Shown: positions 16,912 through 25,061, counted from the stretch's first letter. The stretch: 32,462 bases of DNA from Microvirga sp. BSC39 (GCF_000739015.1 NZ_JPUG01000024.1:1-32462); one strand, 5' to 3'. Notes: generated by a model not told the origin, from the sequence alone. Translations and numbers: made by a program.

Positions 16912-17870
16912 TCCGTCTCACCATTGCCTGCCTTGCCATCGTGCTGTCCATGGGGGGTGCGCAGAGCCAGATGTCCGGCCGGGTCTATCGTCTTGGGGTG
17001 CTCGCACTCAACCCACAATCAGTCGAGCGCGTCCAGGCCCTGACGGTCCCTGAGCTTGCAAAGCGGGGCTTCATTGAGGGACAAAACCTGGTTGTCGAGT
17101 CTCGCGTCGGGGATGTGGGACAGCTTCCAAGCCTGGTTCAGGACCTTTTGGCTCTGCATCCGGACACGATCCTCGCCATCAACAGCACCGCCGTTGCCGC
17201 GGTGCAAGCAAGGTCACGCACGCTCCCGATCATCATGTTCGGGGGTGACCCGGTTGCCCAAGGCTTCGCAACCAGCCTTGCCCGTCCCGAGGGCAACATC
17301 ACCGGGATCACCATCGCCTCAAAGGAACTGGACATCAAACGCCTGGACCTCCTCCACGATACCGTGCCAGAGGTCCGGCGCATTGCGGTTCTCGTTCACC
17401 CAACCAGCCCCGGACTGGAGGCCCGCAAACAGGAGATGCGAGCGGCTGCGGCAAGTGTCGGGGTCGAGTTGTCGTTCGTGGAGGGATCCGAGCCGCAGGG
17501 CTACGGGTCGGTAGTGGCGGCCGCCCGCGCGAGCGGCGCACAGGCCCTTGCGATCAATGCGGACTCACGCTTCAATCGCGACGCCGCATTGCTCACGCGG
17601 ATCGCCCTTGAGAATGGACTGCCGACGGTGTGCGAATGGGGCGAGATGGCCAACGAGGGCTGTCTGATCGGGTATGGACCCATCCTCGCGGATCTGTACC
17701 GCCGCACAGCCTACTACGTTGAGCGGATCTTTCAGGGTGCCGCGCCCGGTCAGACGCCGATCGAGGGGCCCTCCCGTCTGCGCCTCGTCGTGAATGCCAA
17801 AACGGCGCGTGCGCTGGGCATCAAAGTCCCCGAGATGCTGCTTCTCCAGGCCGATGAGGTGATCGAATGA
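16908..17870 (+). CDS. ABC substrate-binding protein, PF04392 type, 320 aa (SBP-D)
   Basis: Second gene of the operon; ATG overlaps the SBP-C stop (16908-16911) and TGA overlaps the SBP-E start (17867-17870), which indicates translational coupling. The signal peptide MIRLTIACLAIVLSMGGAQS is Sec-type and lacks the MRRR start of its neighbours. Landmarks are YRLGVLALNPQS, LAKRGFIEGQNLVVESRVGD, PDTILAINSTAVAAVQARS, LARPEGNITGITIASKELD, NEGCLIGYGPILADLYRRTA and VNAKTARALGIKVPEMLL. No transporter partners are visible. Confidence 0.87.
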   Translation: MIRLTIACLAIVLSMGGAQSQMSGRVYRLGVLALNPQSVERVQALTVPELAKRGFIEGQNLVVESRVGDVGQLPSLVQDLLALHPDTILAINSTAVAAVQARSRTLPIIMFGGDPVAQGFATSLARPEGNITGITIASKELDIKRLDLLHDTVPEVRRIAVLVHPTSPGLEARKQEMRAAAASVGVELSFVEGSEPQGYGSVVAAARASGAQALAINADSRFNRDAALLTRIALENGLPTVCEWGEMANEGCLIGYGPILADLYRRTAYYVERIFQGAAPGQTPIEGPSRLRLVVNAKTARALGIKVPEMLLLQADEVIE

Positions 17871-18853
17871 GGCGGCGTGACATCCTCGCTGGTCTGAGCA
17901 GCGCGGCGGTCTACTGGACCTTGCGAGGTTCGGCTGCCGCGCGGCAGCTTGCAGGCGGCCCGCGGGTCGGATTCCTTCACCCCCGGCTAACCCCTGTCGT
18001 TGCGGCCTTGCGCCTCGTGGCCATTCGGGAAGGACTCGGTCTCGTTCAGGACAGCCATAGCCCCATTGAGCTGATCTCCCGCGTGTCTGATGGCAACCTC
18101 GACAGGCTTGCCGCCTATGCTCATGAACTCGCCGCGATGGACGTGGACGTGATCATCGCCATCAGCCCGTCGGGTGTCATGGCGGCCAGAGGGGCTACGT
18201 CGACGATTCCCATTGTGGCCGTCGACCTTGAGACGGATCCCGTCGCGGCGGGCCTCGCCGACAGCTTGGGCCAGCCCGGGCGCAACATCACGGGGGTCTT
18301 TCTGGATCTTGCTGAGGTTAGTGCGAAGTGCCTGCAACTTCTGGAGGAGATCGTTCCGCGCCTCGACCGGGTTGGCGTGCTGTGGGATCCTTCGACGGGT
18401 CCGTACCAACTCGCAGCAGTCGAGAAGGCCGCAGCGGCAGGACACACGGTGCTTCTGGTCCATCGCACGGACACGCTCGGCCAAGTGGACCAGGCATTCC
18501 GCTCCGTCCAGGAGCAGGGTGCGAGGGCAACACTCATTCTCTCGTCGCCGCTCTTTGCGGGAAATTCCGCAAAGGTGGCTGAGTTTGCCGCACGGGACCG
18601 GCTGGCTGCCATTACCCTGTTTCCTGAGTTCGCCAGGAACGGCGGCCTGTTGGCCTATGGCCCCGATCTGCAAGCCCTCTTCCGACAGGGCGGTGCGATG
18701 GCGCGACGGATCCTAGAAGGAACCGAGCCTCGTCATCTACCCATTGAGCGGCCGTCAAGGTTCGAGCTAGTGATCAATGCAAAGACGGCACGCATGCTCG
18801 GCCTGGATCTTCCGACCGCTCTGTTGGCCTTCGCTGATGAAGTGGTCGAATAG
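17867..18853 (+). CDS. ABC substrate-binding protein, PF04392 type, 328 aa (SBP-E)
   Basis: Third gene of the operon, coupled by ATGA to SBP-D. MRRRDILAGLSSAAVYWTLR resembles a twin-arginine signal. The N-terminal lobe is more diverged than in its neighbours (VGFLHPRLTPVVAALRL), but the core is clear: VDVIIAISPSGVMAARGAT, LADSLGQPGRNITGVFLDLA, NGGLLAYGPDLQALFRQGGA and INAKTARMLGLDLPTALLAF ending ADEVVE. The stop faces the sensor cyclase gene 26 bp away in convergent orientation. Confidence 0.86.
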   Translation: MRRRDILAGLSSAAVYWTLRGSAAARQLAGGPRVGFLHPRLTPVVAALRLVAIREGLGLVQDSHSPIELISRVSDGNLDRLAAYAHELAAMDVDVIIAISPSGVMAARGATSTIPIVAVDLETDPVAAGLADSLGQPGRNITGVFLDLAEVSAKCLQLLEEIVPRLDRVGVLWDPSTGPYQLAAVEKAAAAGHTVLLVHRTDTLGQVDQAFRSVQEQGARATLILSSPLFAGNSAKVAEFAARDRLAAITLFPEFARNGGLLAYGPDLQALFRQGGAMARRILEGTEPRHLPIERPSRFELVINAKTARMLGLDLPTALLAFADEVVE

Positions 18854-18854
18854 G

Positions 18855-18868
18855 ACCAGCTACCTGGT
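18855..18868. terminator. Small hairpin between convergent genes
   Basis: ACCAG-CTAC-CTGGT forms a 5-bp stem with a 4-nt loop in the 26-bp gap between convergent stop codons. There is no T run, so at most it is a weak bidirectional terminator. Confidence 0.25.
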
Positions 18869-18879
18869 GAAGACAAAAC

Positions 18880-20625
18880 CTAAGCGGCATCAGGCTTCCT
18901 GTCGAAGGATAGGCCGAACACGGGCAGCTCCTCGTCGTAGCCTTTGAGCCGGCGCATTCCAAGCCGGATCAGCGCACGCTTGCCGATCACGGCCTCGGCA
19001 ACTTTCGTATCTACCAGGATCTCCCGATCGGCTGCCGATGCACACAGCCTGGAGGCAAGGTTCACCACACTACCTATTGCCGTGTAGTCGAAGCGACTCT
19101 CGTACCCGATCCGCCCAACCGTAGCCGGACCCATCGCAAGGCCAACACCCAACCCGATCCGGTGGCCACGCACCCGCCAGCCGATGATCAGCTCCTGCAC
19201 GCTTCGCTGCATCTCAATGGCCATGTCCACCGCCTGGAGGCCCGGCTCCTCAACTGGGACAGGTGCATTGACGAGCACCATCAGGCCATCACCTGAGAAG
19301 CTCGTGAGCGTAGCCCCATATTTGGTGATGATCGTGCCGAGTGCCTCGTAGTACTCCGACAGCACGCTCATCACCTCCTCGGGCGCGGCTCTGGCCGAGA
19401 AAGCGGTGAAGCCCCGCAGATCGCAGAACACCGCCACCACCTCGGTGCGGCGGCCCTCGAGCACGCCGTCGTCACCCGTGCGATCGACGAGTTCGGCCAC
19501 CTGCGGGGCCAAGAACCGCTTGAGCTTGGCAATGCGTTCCTGGCGCTCCTGCGAGACGGCCAACTCCGCGGCCATGGCGTTGAAACTGTTGGCCAGCCGC
19601 TGAAGCTCGTCCCCCGTCCTGATGTTGATGCGATGGTCGAACTGTCCAGCGCCGATGCGCTCAGTGCCTTCCTCAAGCTTGCGGATCGGATCGGTCATCC
19701 TGCGGGCGAGAGCGTAGGCAAGCAGGCCGGCAAAGAGGGCACCGGCGAGAAGAAGGGTCCCGGTCCGCCACAGGGCGGTATAGATCGGCCCGAATGCCTC
19801 GGAGAGCGGCTGCTCGACCACAATCGTCCAATCAGGACCAGGGACTGGTGCGGCAGCGGCAGCAATGCGGTCGCCTCCGGCGTCGCGGCTCGTCACGAAG
19901 CCCGCACCTGCGGGTCCGACGGCCTTCCGGATGGCCTGGAAAGGTGCAAGGGTAGCCTCATCCGCTCCACGAAGAACGAGGCTGATGTCGGGATGGGCGA
20001 CAAGCCGACCTGGGGCATCCAACACGAAGGCGGATCCCGTCTGCCCGACCTTGATGGCCGAGATCACGTCCCAGGTCAGCTTTAGGTTGACCTCGGCGAC
20101 GACGATGCCAACCGACGGGCGGTTACCGGAGATCGCTACCGTCAGGTAGGGCTCAGAACCACGGTAGTAGCTGACCTCGCCGTACCAGATCCTCTTTGAT
20201 CGGGCCCCGATGATGGCGGGCTCGCCAGAGCGATCCGTGTGGCTCTCAGTTCGGTTGAGACCGATGCGTGACACATAGAGCCGCTCGCGTCCGGAGCCGT
20301 CCACCAGGGTCAGGCTGACGATCGCGGGCACCTGCCGAAGGAGGCGTAGCGCATCGATGCGCCGGCGCTCGTCCGGCTCCTCGGTCCAGGGGAGTTGCAC
20401 CAGCCAGCCGAGCTGACCGGTGATGCTGTCAAGGAAGCCCTGGATCCTCAATGCCGCTGATCTGGCTTCGACCCCGAGCAGTTGGTCGAGCCTCGCACGC
20501 TGGTCGCGGTAGCCGAGCCAGGCCTCGCTGACGCCGTTGGCGGCGAGCGGAATGACCACGGCCAGGAAAAGCACGAGAAAGTACTTGCGAAAGAGGCCAC
20601 GAAACCGGAGATGCCGACTGCTCAT
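18880..20625 (-). CDS. Membrane sensor class III cyclase: dCACHE-HAMP-cyclase, 581 aa
   Basis: A basic N-terminus and helix 1 (about 14-34) lead into a large periplasmic region (35-285) of dCACHE character (PAIVSLTLVDGSGRERLYVS, GNRPSVGIVVAEVNLK, TGSAFVLDAPGRLVAHPD, PGPDWTIVVEQPL). Helix 2 (about 288-307), a HAMP linker (308-360, RRMTDPIRKLEEGTERIGAG) and the cyclase (395-575) follow. D402 (FCDLRGFTAFS), D446 (SGDGLMV), T515, N522 and R526 (VVNLASRL) are present. The usual Lys two residues into the KxxGD motif is Ser442, so substrate preference is uncertain. The start overlaps a 27-codon ORF by ATGA, which in turn overlaps the SBP-F stop, suggesting one operon. Ligand binding outside should alter cyclic nucleotide synthesis inside. 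Confidence 0.9.
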   Translation of the reverse strand: MSSRHLRFRGLFRKYFLVLFLAVVIPLAANGVSEAWLGYRDQRARLDQLLGVEARSAALRIQGFLDSITGQLGWLVQLPWTEEPDERRRIDALRLLRQVPAIVSLTLVDGSGRERLYVSRIGLNRTESHTDRSGEPAIIGARSKRIWYGEVSYYRGSEPYLTVAISGNRPSVGIVVAEVNLKLTWDVISAIKVGQTGSAFVLDAPGRLVAHPDISLVLRGADEATLAPFQAIRKAVGPAGAGFVTSRDAGGDRIAAAAAPVPGPDWTIVVEQPLSEAFGPIYTALWRTGTLLLAGALFAGLLAYALARRMTDPIRKLEEGTERIGAGQFDHRINIRTGDELQRLANSFNAMAAELAVSQERQERIAKLKRFLAPQVAELVDRTGDDGVLEGRRTEVVAVFCDLRGFTAFSARAAPEEVMSVLSEYYEALGTIITKYGATLTSFSGDGLMVLVNAPVPVEEPGLQAVDMAIEMQRSVQELIIGWRVRGHRIGLGVGLAMGPATVGRIGYESRFDYTAIGSVVNLASRLCASAADREILVDTKVAEAVIGKRALIRLGMRRLKGYDEELPVFGLSFDRKPDAA

Positions 20626-20705
20626 GGCTCAGGCATCCCACTCAATATGTCGGCGGCGGGGTGGAATAAGCCGGGCGGAGGCCGGGCAGTCCGTACTATC
20701 GTCAT
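20622..20705 (-). CDS. 27-codon ORF bridging SBP-F and the sensor cyclase
   Basis: ATG at 20705 overlaps the SBP-F stop and TGA at 20622-20624 overlaps the cyclase ATG, so ribosomes could pass through all three frames. The peptide begins MTIVRTARPPPGLFHPAADI. It may be a coupling device rather than a functional peptide. Caution: a gene ending GAA-TGA always contains ATG, so the first overlap arises easily by chance. Confidence 0.3.
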   Translation of the reverse strand: MTIVRTARPPPGLFHPAADILSGMPEP

Positions 20706-21676
20706 TCAATCACCTCGTCGGCTTGCGACAAGAGCGATGGCGGAACAGTCAGGCCAAGCGCCTTCGCCGTCTTGTGGTTGATCACCAGTTCAAACTTGGT
20801 CGGCTGTTGTACGGGCAATTCAGCCGGCTTGGCACCCCTGAGGATCTGACCAGCATAGAGCCCAATGACGCGAAAGAAGTCGGCAAAGTTCGATCCAAAG
20901 GATATCAGACCGCCGGCTTGGGCAAACTCACTTCGGAAATACAGAGTCGGGATTTCTTCTTGGGCCGCCAAGGCGATGAGCTGATCTGCACGTGCGAACA
21001 GGAACGGATCGGCTGCAATGAGAAGCGCATCCAGCCGCTTCTGCTTCAGGCCCTCGAAGGCAAGGTCGATGTCGCGTTCGGTGCTGGCGCTCAGGATTAC
21101 GACGCGTTGCCCGCGAGCGGCGACCTGCACCTCACTTGACTCAATCAAGGTTGCCGGATTGGTCGGGTTCACGAGCAGGCCGATTGTGGATGCCATGGGA
21201 AGCAACTCGTGCAGAAGCTCCATTCGCTTCGATGCAGCCTCGATTAAGCGCGCTGTGATCCCGGTCAGATTGCCGCCCGGCTGGTTGGAACTGTCGACAA
21301 GGCCGCCTTTGACTGGATCATCGGCGGTGGTAAAAACGACTGGTATTGTTCGGGTCGCAGCCTTCGCGGCACTTGCCGCAACGGTGCCACCAGTTGAAAC
21401 CAGGACTGCAACCGGCTTTTGCACGAGTTCGGCCGCCATCGCGGGTAACAGATCATATCGACCTTTCGCCCAGCGGTATTCGACTGCCACATTGTGACCT
21501 TCAACGAACCCCGTTTCGGCAAGGCCCTTGTGAAACGCTGTTAAGAGCGACGCGTCGACATCGCTGGACCGGCTGCTCAGAAACCCGATCACCGGCACTG
21601 CCGGCTGTTGCGCTCGCACTGCAAGCGGCCAACCGACCGCGACGCCCATGAGTGAGATAAACTCGCGCCGCCTCAT
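20702..21676 (-). CDS. ABC substrate-binding protein, PF04392 type, 324 aa (SBP-F)
   Basis: MRRREFISLMGVAVGWPLAV RA is a twin-arginine-like signal. This is the most canonical family member here: VPVIGFLSSRSSD, LAETGFVEGHNVAVEYRWAK, PVAVLVSTGGTVAASAAKAA, DSSNQPGGNLTGITARLIEA, FAQAGGLISFGSNFADFFRV, LRGAKPAELPVQQPTKFELV and INHKTAKALGLTVPPSLLSQ ADEVIE. It lies immediately upstream of the dCACHE cyclase on the same strand (76 bp between stop and start, bridged by a small ORF). No permease or ATPase is present, so the bound ligand may be reported to the cyclase rather than transported (inference). Confidence 0.88.
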   Translation of the reverse strand: MRRREFISLMGVAVGWPLAVRAQQPAVPVIGFLSSRSSDVDASLLTAFHKGLAETGFVEGHNVAVEYRWAKGRYDLLPAMAAELVQKPVAVLVSTGGTVAASAAKAATRTIPVVFTTADDPVKGGLVDSSNQPGGNLTGITARLIEAASKRMELLHELLPMASTIGLLVNPTNPATLIESSEVQVAARGQRVVILSASTERDIDLAFEGLKQKRLDALLIAADPFLFARADQLIALAAQEEIPTLYFRSEFAQAGGLISFGSNFADFFRVIGLYAGQILRGAKPAELPVQQPTKFELVINHKTAKALGLTVPPSLLSQADEVIE

Positions 21677-21774
21677 TGGATGATCCCGAAGTCAGGTCAG
21701 CAGAGGCCATGGTACTTCAGCCGAGCAGGTTTGACGAGGACAGTTCCATAAGGGCACTGACGCGCAACCCGCGA

Positions 21775-22287
21775 TCAGTTATTGCCGCGCAGACTGCCCG
21801 ACCGGAGGGCAAATTCGATCCGGTTAGGCCGAGGGCCAGGACGGCCTGTTCCGTGAAAGCCGGTCTTCGTCAAAAGCCTGATCGACGCCACATTGTCAGG
21901 TCGGCATTCGGCAAAGATCGGACGTAGGGCAAACGCAGGGTCGGCGGCAATCTGCTCCAGGGTCGCCCGGAGCGCCTCTGAGGCATAACCCTTGCCCTGG
22001 TAATCGATGCCGAACCAGTAGCCGACCTCGATGGTCTTATCCGGGTGGTCAATCACCCCCATAGCCCCGATCAGCGTCCCGTCAGGGAGCCGCACCGCGA
22101 AGAAGTATTCCTTGATGGCATTCTGGCTGGCGATAAGGGCCTCCGCCTTCTCCAAGGGGAAGCCACCCTCCATGAAGGCCATCCACTGACTTACAGCAGG
22201 GACGTCGCTGATCCTGGCTAGTTCGAGGGCATCTTGGAGTTGCAGTTGGCCGATTGCCAAACGGTCCGTCGAGAACGGCTTCAACAT
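21775..22287 (-). CDS. GNAT-family N-acetyltransferase (RimJ/RimL-like), 170 aa
   Basis: ATG at 22287 has GGAGG about 8 nt upstream; a TTG at 22311 is in frame but overlaps that site. The start MLKPFSTDRLAIGQLQLQDA is typical of Acetyltransf_3 proteins. The acetyl-CoA pyrophosphate-binding signature is in GYWFGIDYQGKGYASEALRA, and the FAECRPDNVASIRLLTKTGF segment marks the end of the fold. Members acetylate the N-terminus of a ribosomal protein or a small-molecule amine; the substrate here is unknown. It is a single minus-strand gene upstream of SBP-F with a gap of about 98 bp, so co-transcription is possible but not shown. Confidence 0.87.
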   Translation of the reverse strand: MLKPFSTDRLAIGQLQLQDALELARISDVPAVSQWMAFMEGGFPLEKAEALIASQNAIKEYFFAVRLPDGTLIGAMGVIDHPDKTIEVGYWFGIDYQGKGYASEALRATLEQIAADPAFALRPIFAECRPDNVASIRLLTKTGFHGTGRPGPRPNRIEFALRSGSLRGNN

Positions 22288-22494
22288 ACGTCCACCCTCC
22301 AACCGATCCAACTTGTCCCGTCAAATCTGGACGCCGTGAGGGCCAGAAAAAGCGTTCCATGAAGGGGTTTCTGCGAATTACGCGGCTCTCTCTTCCACGC
22401 GCGACAGAGCCGCTGTTCGGGAGTAGTATGGAGTTCAGTCGCGTTTTCGACCCTCTGACGGGCGGGCAGGTTGGACTTCGTCTCTGGAGGCACC

Positions 22495-22860
22495 ATGCAC
22501 CTGCGCTTTAGGACACCACACTTGGTTTATCTGATCCTGCTGGTGGTCAGCGTGGGAGCAACGTCCTATGTCGCTTACCAGGTCGTCGGCTTCGTCGGAG
22601 TAGGCGTCCTCGGTCTGATCATCGGGGTGATCGCCCTTACCGTCGAATTGCAGGCGGGTGGTCCTGACGGCTTCTACAATGCCACAAACCTCTATGCCCA
22701 GCACATGGCCGTTGTGGAGAGAATGTCCGCAGCCGAGAGAGCCGAAAGGCGTGCCGAAATCGAGGCCGCTGCATCACCGCTCCTGGTGGCAAAGATCGTG
22801 AGCGCAGGGCTGATCGTCGTCGGATTTGTTCTGTTCTTTGTCTTTCAACTCGGCGCCTAG
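22495..22860 (+). CDS. Small integral membrane protein, 121 aa, unknown function
   Basis: ATG at 22495 has GGAGG 4 nt upstream; a TTG at 22471 is an in-frame alternative. Three hydrophobic segments are visible: about 9-29 (LVYLILLVVSVGATSYVAYQ), 32-53 (FVGVGVLGLIIGVIALTVEL) and 98-119. A charged Glu/Arg/Ala-rich helix lies between the second and third (MSAAERAERRAEIEAAASP). No family is recognised. It diverges from the GNAT gene, and an inverted repeat just past the stop may end its transcript. Confidence 0.7.
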   Translation: MHLRFRTPHLVYLILLVVSVGATSYVAYQVVGFVGVGVLGLIIGVIALTVELQAGGPDGFYNATNLYAQHMAVVERMSAAERAERRAEIEAAASPLLVAKIVSAGLIVVGFVLFFVFQLGA

Positions 22861-22862
22861 CT

Positions 22863-22886
22863 TCAAGCCTCAGCCTTCTGGCTTGA
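22863..22886 (+). terminator. Inverted repeat after the membrane-protein gene
   Basis: TCAAGCC (22863-22869) and GGCTTGA (22880-22886) form a perfect 7-bp stem with a 10-nt loop, starting 3 nt after the stop codon at 22860. No T run follows, so termination strength is doubtful. Confidence 0.4.
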
Positions 22887-22915
22887 GAAACCACAAGCAC
22901 AGAATCAATCGGAAT

Positions 22916-22931
22916 TACGTGGCTCCACGTA
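22916..22931. promoter_or_regulatory. Palindrome TACGTGG-CT-CCACGTA
   Basis: Two perfect 7-bp arms around a 2-bp centre, in the 200-bp gap upstream of the broken SBP-G gene. The size and symmetry suit a dimeric regulator site. A related half sequence (GAATTACGCGGCTC) occurs near 22374. Confidence 0.35.
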
Positions 22932-22973
22932 GGTCATTTCTAAAAGGGGCTCTGCGAATGGTGCGGACGATCT

Positions 22974-23021
22974 TCTCCTGTCCTGACTTCGTCCGAATTC
23001 GAGTGAAGTCGGGACAGGAGA
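22974..23021. repeat. 17-bp inverted repeat with 14-nt loop
   Basis: The left arm TCTCCTGTCCTGACTTC (22974-22990) pairs with 23005-23021 at 17 positions with one T-G wobble; the loop contains the palindrome CGAATTCG. It lies 42 bp before the SBP-G start. No T run follows on either strand, so it is not an ordinary intrinsic terminator. It would form a very stable RNA hairpin in any transcript crossing it. Confidence 0.7.
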
Positions 23022-23063
23022 GACGAACGGGCGTATGCTGGAATAAGACCACAAGGTGTCCTG

Positions 23064-24070
23064 ATGAGGCGGCGCGATCTCATCGTCGGCGGCTTACTCG
23101 CCACAAGCTTCTCAACACGGATCTCGGCGCAGCCGAAGGAACGTGTCCGGCAGCTCCTGCTGATTGGCCACGCTTGGTCCGATCGAGTGACCGCTGACCC
23201 GGCCTCACCGCGCTGGTCTGTCTTCCTGAATGAACTCCGCCATAACGGCTACGTGGTTGGAGTAAACCTCGCCGTGAGCTGGCGTGAAGGTGTGGAGGAC
23301 TGGGGACCACCGAGGGATGAGTGGGCAGAGGTGATGGACGACATTCGCAGGCTCTCGCCGGATGTCATCGTAACTACCTCGCATAGCTGGGCGCTTAATT
23401 TGAATGCCGTAATCAGCACGATCCCAATTGTGGTCTCAGCTCTCAGCCCGGTGGAGCAGGAGGTCGTACCGAGCCTTGCGCAACGCTCCGGCAACATTAC
23501 GGGGATCGCGATCGACTCTGGCCCAGAAATCTACAACAAACAGCTTGACCTCCTTCTGGAGGAAGCGCCAAGGTGTCCCTTGTTGCGTTTCTCAGCTCAG
23601 ACCGAGCCTATATAGGCATGCGGTAGCTTTGGCGTGAAGCAAACCAGCGCGGTGTCGGCATCCAGGAATTTCTCTATTTGGATAGCTATGAAACTCTCTT
23701 CAGTGCCATGGTCCGGGAAGGCGCAACGGCCGTTCTCATCCTGGCGGATGCCAAGCAAGTCAGCCGCACCGATCAGATTGCACAATTGGCGAGACAGCAT
23801 CGGCTGCCTCTCATGAGTCCATTTCGTCGCCTGACGGAGGCGGGAGGCCTCATGTCATATGGCATTGACTGGAGCGGAGTTGATCGAGATCTTGCAGTCT
23901 ACACCGCGCGGGTGCTTGGCGGGACCAAGCCGAGCGAACTGCCCTTCGAATAGCCAAGCCGCTACGAACTTGTGCTCAATCTCCAGACCGCTAATGACCT
24001 TGGCCTGACGTTCCCGAGCTCACTCATGGCTTTCGCTGACGACATACTCGAACGAGACATGTCCCCTTGA
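23064..24070 (+). pseudogene. SBP paralogue with one frameshift and two amber codons (SBP-G)
   Basis: MRRRDLIVGGLLATSFSTRI SA begins a family member whose first half is normal (LNELRHNGYVVGVNLAVSWR, SPDVIVTTSHSWALNLNAVI, LAQRSGNITGIAIDS). Loss of an A near 23570 (CCA-AAG read as CCA-AGG) ends the frame at PRCPLLRFSAQTEPI. In the shifted frame the protein resumes as VSLVAFLSSDRAYIGMR, TAG at 23624-23626, LWREANQRGVGIQEFLYLDS to KPSELPFE, TAG at 23951-23953, then PSRYELVLNLQTANDLGLTF to TGA at 24068-24070. Both TAG codons sit where related proteins often have Gln. Three lesions make this a pseudogene. Confidence 0.88.
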
Positions 24071-24166
24071 TCTGGCTCCACTCCGACTGGAGCCGTTGAG
24101 CGTCACAAACTGTCGGGAGGAAATGGCCAAGCTGGTAGGAACAATCTCCACGAGGATTCATGCCAA

Positions 24167-24990
24167 GTGCCCCGCGCTCGCAGCCCACTCAGCCAAGCGT
24201 TAGCACCAATGAGGACGCGCTCGAGTACGCTGGGGCGGCTGCGCGTGCAATTGCGGCGCCTGTTTTACGGCCATCGTCCGGCAGCAGTCGCCTTCCAAGC
24301 GGGTCTCCTGGCGATTGACCTCGCCGCGATCACCTACTTTGTCGCCACTTCCTTTGTCGCCGATGCTACTTGGCTGCGGGTGGTGGACCTGCTGCTCGGG
24401 GTGCTTCTCGCCCTTGAGTTTCTGGGCCGGATCCTCGCTCACCGCCACCCTATGGCCTACCTCGACAACGGCGCTGCGCTGGTTGATCTCGTGGTGATCG
24501 CCTCGCTGTTCGTCTCAGCGGTTGGGGTCAACCTCGGCTTTCTACGGGTTCTCCGTACAGTCCGGCTCCTGCGGTCCTACAACGTGCTGGGCCAGCTCAA
24601 GCGGCGCTTCGCAGCCGGGCGCCGGAACGAGGAGGTGATCCACGCTGCCCTGAACCTCGGTGTCTTCGTGTTCATGATCTCCGCACTGGTCTACGTCAGC
24701 CAGCGTGAGATCAATCCAAAGATCGAAGACTTCATTGATGCGCTCTACTTCACGGTGGCGACGCTCTCCACCACGGGTTTTGGGGACGTCACGCTGATGG
24801 GCAGTACCAGCGGGGAAGTGCTCTCGATCCTCGGGATCACCCTGTTCCTCCGCTTGGCGCAGGCTGTGTTCCGCCCGGGCGCAAGGTGCTTTACCCGTGC
24901 CCGCAGTGTGGACTGCAACGTCATGAACATGACGCCGTTCACTGCAAGGCCTGTGGCCACGTGCTGAACATTCCCAATGATAATGAATGA
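24167..24990 (+). pseudogene. Voltage-gated-type ion channel with zinc-ribbon tail, frameshifted
   Basis: Hydrophobic helices S1-S4 are followed by an Arg-bearing S4 (FLRVLRTVRLLRSYNVLGQL KRRF) and a K+-type pore (ALYFTVATLSTTGFGDVTLM G, filter TTGFGD), so the family is 6-TM potassium/ion transporter. The frame ends in nonsense at 24967. One base lost near 24879 hides the true tail, which in the next frame reads RKVLYPCPQCGLQRHEHDAV then HCKACGHVLNIPND to TGA 24988-24990, a four-Cys zinc ribbon seen in such channels. The start is uncertain: GTG 24167 and ATG 24209 are in frame, while ATG 24160 has the best ribosome-binding site (GAGG) in another frame, so an N-terminal shift is also possible. 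Confidence 0.78.
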
Positions 24991-25061
24991 CGCAGCACAG
25001 GGGGCTGCCCCCAAGCCTTATCTGATAGGGTCGACACTCGGTTTCCTTCTACGGAGCGAAC

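Noticed and set aside
7637..23953. TAG read as glutamine (amber reassignment or suppression)
   Set aside because: TAG also ends genes normally here (for example 18853 and 22860), and affected genes often carry frameshifts as well, so ordinary lesions or consensus errors explain the pattern better.
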